In this document: one piece after another, positions 6,365 to 7,601 of the stretch
Position numbering within the stretch: position 1 is the stretch's first letter
Layout: every line of letters starts with the position of its first letter
Source: Candidatus Zixiibacteriota bacterium
Lineage (GTDB): Bacteria > Zixibacteria > MSB-5A5 > GN15 > PGXB01
Direction of reading: 5' to 3'
Assembly (NCBI GenBank): GCA_024230695.1
Contig: JAAERC010000289.1
Span: 1 to 7,601 of the forward strand
DNA length: 7,601 nucleotides
Position numbers and translations under genes: made by a program
Notes under the pieces: model-generated
What the model was told of the DNA's origin: nothing
Databases searched by the model: none
The model's input: only the letters and a program-made list of their open reading frames with translations

Positions 6365-6373
6365 TTATCCACA
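6365..6373 (+). promoter_or_regulatory. DnaA box 3 (TTATCCACA, perfect)
   Basis: Exact match to the classical high-affinity DnaA box, followed by ATTA as in site 2. It lies 23 bases past the end of the bactofilin gene. Confidence 0.6.
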
Positions 6374-6396
6374 ATTACACATTAATTCAAAAACCG

Positions 6397-6795
6397 TTAG
6401 ATCTTAAATTTTGATTTCTCTTTTTCCTTGTTGTTCAAAGGCTTGTCTTTTTTCTCCGGAGGTAAAAATCCCAAATCATTTTGACCGCCTTTCATTTTAC
6501 AGGATCCACAAAAAATGGCACCCTGTTCAACAACCAGCGATTTAGTCTTGAGATCACCTTCAACATCGGACTTTGCCTGAAGTTCCAACTTGTCCAATGC
6601 GGTCAGATTTCCAACCACTTTGCCGGCGACAACAACAATTTGCCCCTCAAGATCAGCTTCCACATAACCTGTTGTACCGACTGTAACCGTATCGGTGCAA
6701 ATCACTTTACCTTTAACTGTTCCATCCACCCGGACAGCTCCTTTAACATCGAGGGTCCCGGTAAAAACAGTATCTTTTCCTATGATGGTGTTCAT
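6397..6795 (-). CDS. Bactofilin (polymer-forming cytoskeletal protein)
   Basis: A 132-residue bactofilin that should polymerise without nucleotide into filaments on the inner face of the membrane. It starts with IIGKDTVFTGTLDVKGAVRVDG, cut here into the family's opening motif IIGKDTVFTGTL (4-15) and the first right-handed beta-helix turns. Regular V/G/D-rich turns run to about residue 100 (…GDLKTKSLVVEQG). A lysine-rich, disordered tail of about 30 residues follows; two cysteines (FCGSC) end the core. I chose the ATG at 6795 because AAGGTGG lies 4 bases upstream and the family's core begins directly after it. An ATG at 6829-6831 would add 12 residues but has no good ribosome site and overlaps the peptidase gene. 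The gene is co-transcribed with the M23 peptidase, a pairing seen in bacteria where bactofilins position cell-wall hydrolases to shape the cell. Confidence 0.92.
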   Translation of the reverse strand: MNTIIGKDTVFTGTLDVKGAVRVDGTVKGKVICTDTVTVGTTGYVEADLEGQIVVVAGKVVGNLTALDKLELQAKSDVEGDLKTKSLVVEQGAIFCGSCKMKGGQNDLGFLPPEKKDKPLNNKEKEKSKFKI

Positions 6796-6799
6796 AATA

Positions 6800-6806
6800 C
6801 CACCTT
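6800..6806 (-). promoter_or_regulatory. Ribosome binding site that sets the bactofilin start
   Basis: AAGGTGG on the minus strand, 4 bases before the ATG at 6793-6795. Its first base is the last base of the M23 stop codon TGA (6806-6808), an arrangement that suggests translational coupling of the two genes. Confidence 0.7.
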
Positions 6807-7600
6807 CAGTTTTGCTTGTTGAGTATTTCATAACCTGATATATATTTTATAGGGTTAACTGGATTTCCATTTTCTCTAACCTCATAATGCAAATGAGGTG
6901 CGGTCGATTTGCCGGTGTTGCCCAAAAGCGCGATCCGACTTCCAACCAAAACTTCCTGGCCGATTTCAACCAGGATTTCTTTATTGTGTCCATACAATGT
7001 TGAAATATTATTTTCATGCTCGATTATAACCATCTGACCATAGACTGAATCAACCTCTGCATGAGTCACCATCCCCGCCGCGGTCGATAAAATCGGCGTT
7101 CCGATTTCGCCAGCGATATCAATTCCCGGATGAAAATCATCAGGGTTATCAGAAAAACCGCGTGTGATGTATCCCTCAACCGGAAATCCCTCCGGTAACT
7201 TCTCATTCACTGGATAAGATTTTTGAACAACCGCCGGTATCTTTTTTCCCATTTCGGCAAAAATAATCGAGTCTGGCGGCAATTCCGGAATCTCAAAATC
7301 TACTCCGGCCAACCCGGATATCCGGGTCACAATTTTACGCGCCTCTTTCATATTCTCTTCCAAAAGACTTAGTTTGTACTTGTACCGCTTCAGTGATTCA
7401 TTTTCAGATTGAAGCTGAGTAGCCTGGGACGCCCGCATCAGGATCTTTCCATAAAATGAGAAGAAAAAGACGATCCCGATCAATAACAGAGAGAAAAATA
7501 TTATGATTGTTTTAAACAACCAGGCTCGAAGACGAACCCCAAATTGGTTTTCCACTCCATCGGGAACAAATAGTATGCTATAATATTTTGTTTGTGCCAT
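6806..7600 (-). CDS. Membrane-anchored M23 (LytM-type) peptidoglycan endopeptidase
   Basis: A 264-residue cell-wall hydrolase that cleaves peptide cross-links. A short cytoplasmic N-terminus is followed by one membrane segment (about 30-50), a coiled-coil stretch (about 57-93) and a linker. The LytM domain spans about 140-255. Zinc ligands His157 and Asp161 (HPGID) and His238 (HLH) are present, as are the catalytic histidines His205 (YGH) and His236, so the enzyme should be active rather than a degenerate activator such as EnvC or NlpD. The ATG lies at the window edge (7598-7600), so its ribosome site is out of view and a longer start cannot be ruled out, although MAQTKYYSILFVPD looks like a natural N-terminus. 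It ends 10 bases before the bactofilin start. The pair resembles bactofilin/LmdC-type and CcmA/Csd1-type shape modules. Confidence 0.93.
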   Translation of the reverse strand: MAQTKYYSILFVPDGVENQFGVRLRAWLFKTIIIFFSLLLIGIVFFFSFYGKILMRASQATQLQSENESLKRYKYKLSLLEENMKEARKIVTRISGLAGVDFEIPELPPDSIIFAEMGKKIPAVVQKSYPVNEKLPEGFPVEGYITRGFSDNPDDFHPGIDIAGEIGTPILSTAAGMVTHAEVDSVYGQMVIIEHENNISTLYGHNKEILVEIGQEVLVGSRIALLGNTGKSTAPHLHYEVRENGNPVNPIKYISGYEILNKQN

Positions 7601-7601
7601 A

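Larger units (their letters stand above)
6187..6373. other. Candidate replication origin / DnaA-binding region
   Basis: The gene-free spacer between bactofilin and the MoxR-like gene holds one perfect DnaA box (TTATCCACA, 6365-6373). It also holds two boxes with one mismatch: TAATCCACA at 6345-6353, and TTGTCCACA on the minus strand at 6275-6283. The two plus-strand boxes are exactly 20 bp apart and share the longer core ATCCACAATTA. An AT-rich tract (6187-6233) that could be an unwinding element lies on the other side. It is next to ACTACTACT (6231-6239), whose complement reads TAG repeats like the DnaA-trio. Against an origin: only three boxes, no dnaA or dnaN gene in view, no change of gene direction across it, and the TAG run is about 35 bp from the nearest box. 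A DnaA-regulated promoter is the alternative. Confidence 0.5.

Noticed and set aside
6164..6396. parS centromere-like site near the candidate origin
   Set aside because: No TGTTTCACGTGAAACA-like palindrome was found in the spacer or elsewhere in the window.
6796..6831. Longer bactofilin start at 6831
   Set aside because: It has only a weak AGG upstream and overlaps the peptidase gene by 26 bases. The ATG at 6795 has AAGGTGG at the right distance and begins directly at the family core.

Overview
All six supported genes lie on the minus strand of this roughly 40% GC window. It looks like a chromosomal segment of an uncultured bacterium of the FCB superphylum. The best lead is the secreted protein at 3337-4953: an early-cohesin-like domain, then a dockerin-like Ca-binding pair, then a C-terminal FlgD-Ig/sorting-type domain with the 'NVPNPFNPNT' motif. 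That layout is very common in candidate phylum Zixibacteria and relatives such as KSB1, Marinimicrobia and Eisenbacteria. The assignment is from remembered family features and has not been checked by search.

Reading in the direction of transcription (right to left): (1) 7600-6397 is a two-gene operon of a membrane-anchored LytM/M23 endopeptidase with a complete zinc site and a bactofilin cytoskeletal protein. The bactofilin Shine-Dalgarno touches the stop codon of the peptidase gene. (2) 6396-6164 is a gene-free spacer with three DnaA-box-like 9-mers, one of them the perfect TTATCCACA, beside an AT-rich tract and a CTACTACT run. It is a candidate replication origin or DnaA-controlled region. 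In several phyla M23/bactofilin pairs sit next to parAB near the origin, which fits. (3) 6163-5162 is a MoxR-type AAA+ ATPase with no DUF58 partner, followed by a clear intrinsic terminator (5091-5123). (4) 4953-3337 is the secreted cohesin/dockerin-like protein, with its own sigma70-like promoter. (5) 3336-2966 is a gene-free stretch that may be a relic or a copy of an interspersed repeat, open in several overlapping frames. (6) 2965-2282 is a short-chain dehydrogenase with its own promoter. (7) 2281-1728 is a 554-bp AT-rich spacer. (8) 1727-144 is a membrane-bound sulfatase/phosphoethanolamine-transferase-like enzyme. (9) 105-61 is a second, truncated copy of the 3' end of the dehydrogenase gene.

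The two most notable observations are the DnaA-box cluster between bactofilin and moxR-like genes, and the 29-bp perfect direct repeat (77-105 and 2298-2326) that brackets the sulfatase gene and its large upstream spacer. One copy is the functional 3' end of the dehydrogenase gene and the other is a stop-bounded remnant of it. This is the pattern left either by integration at a gene 3' end or by tandem duplication and decay. No CRISPR array, tRNA, rRNA or transposase was seen.
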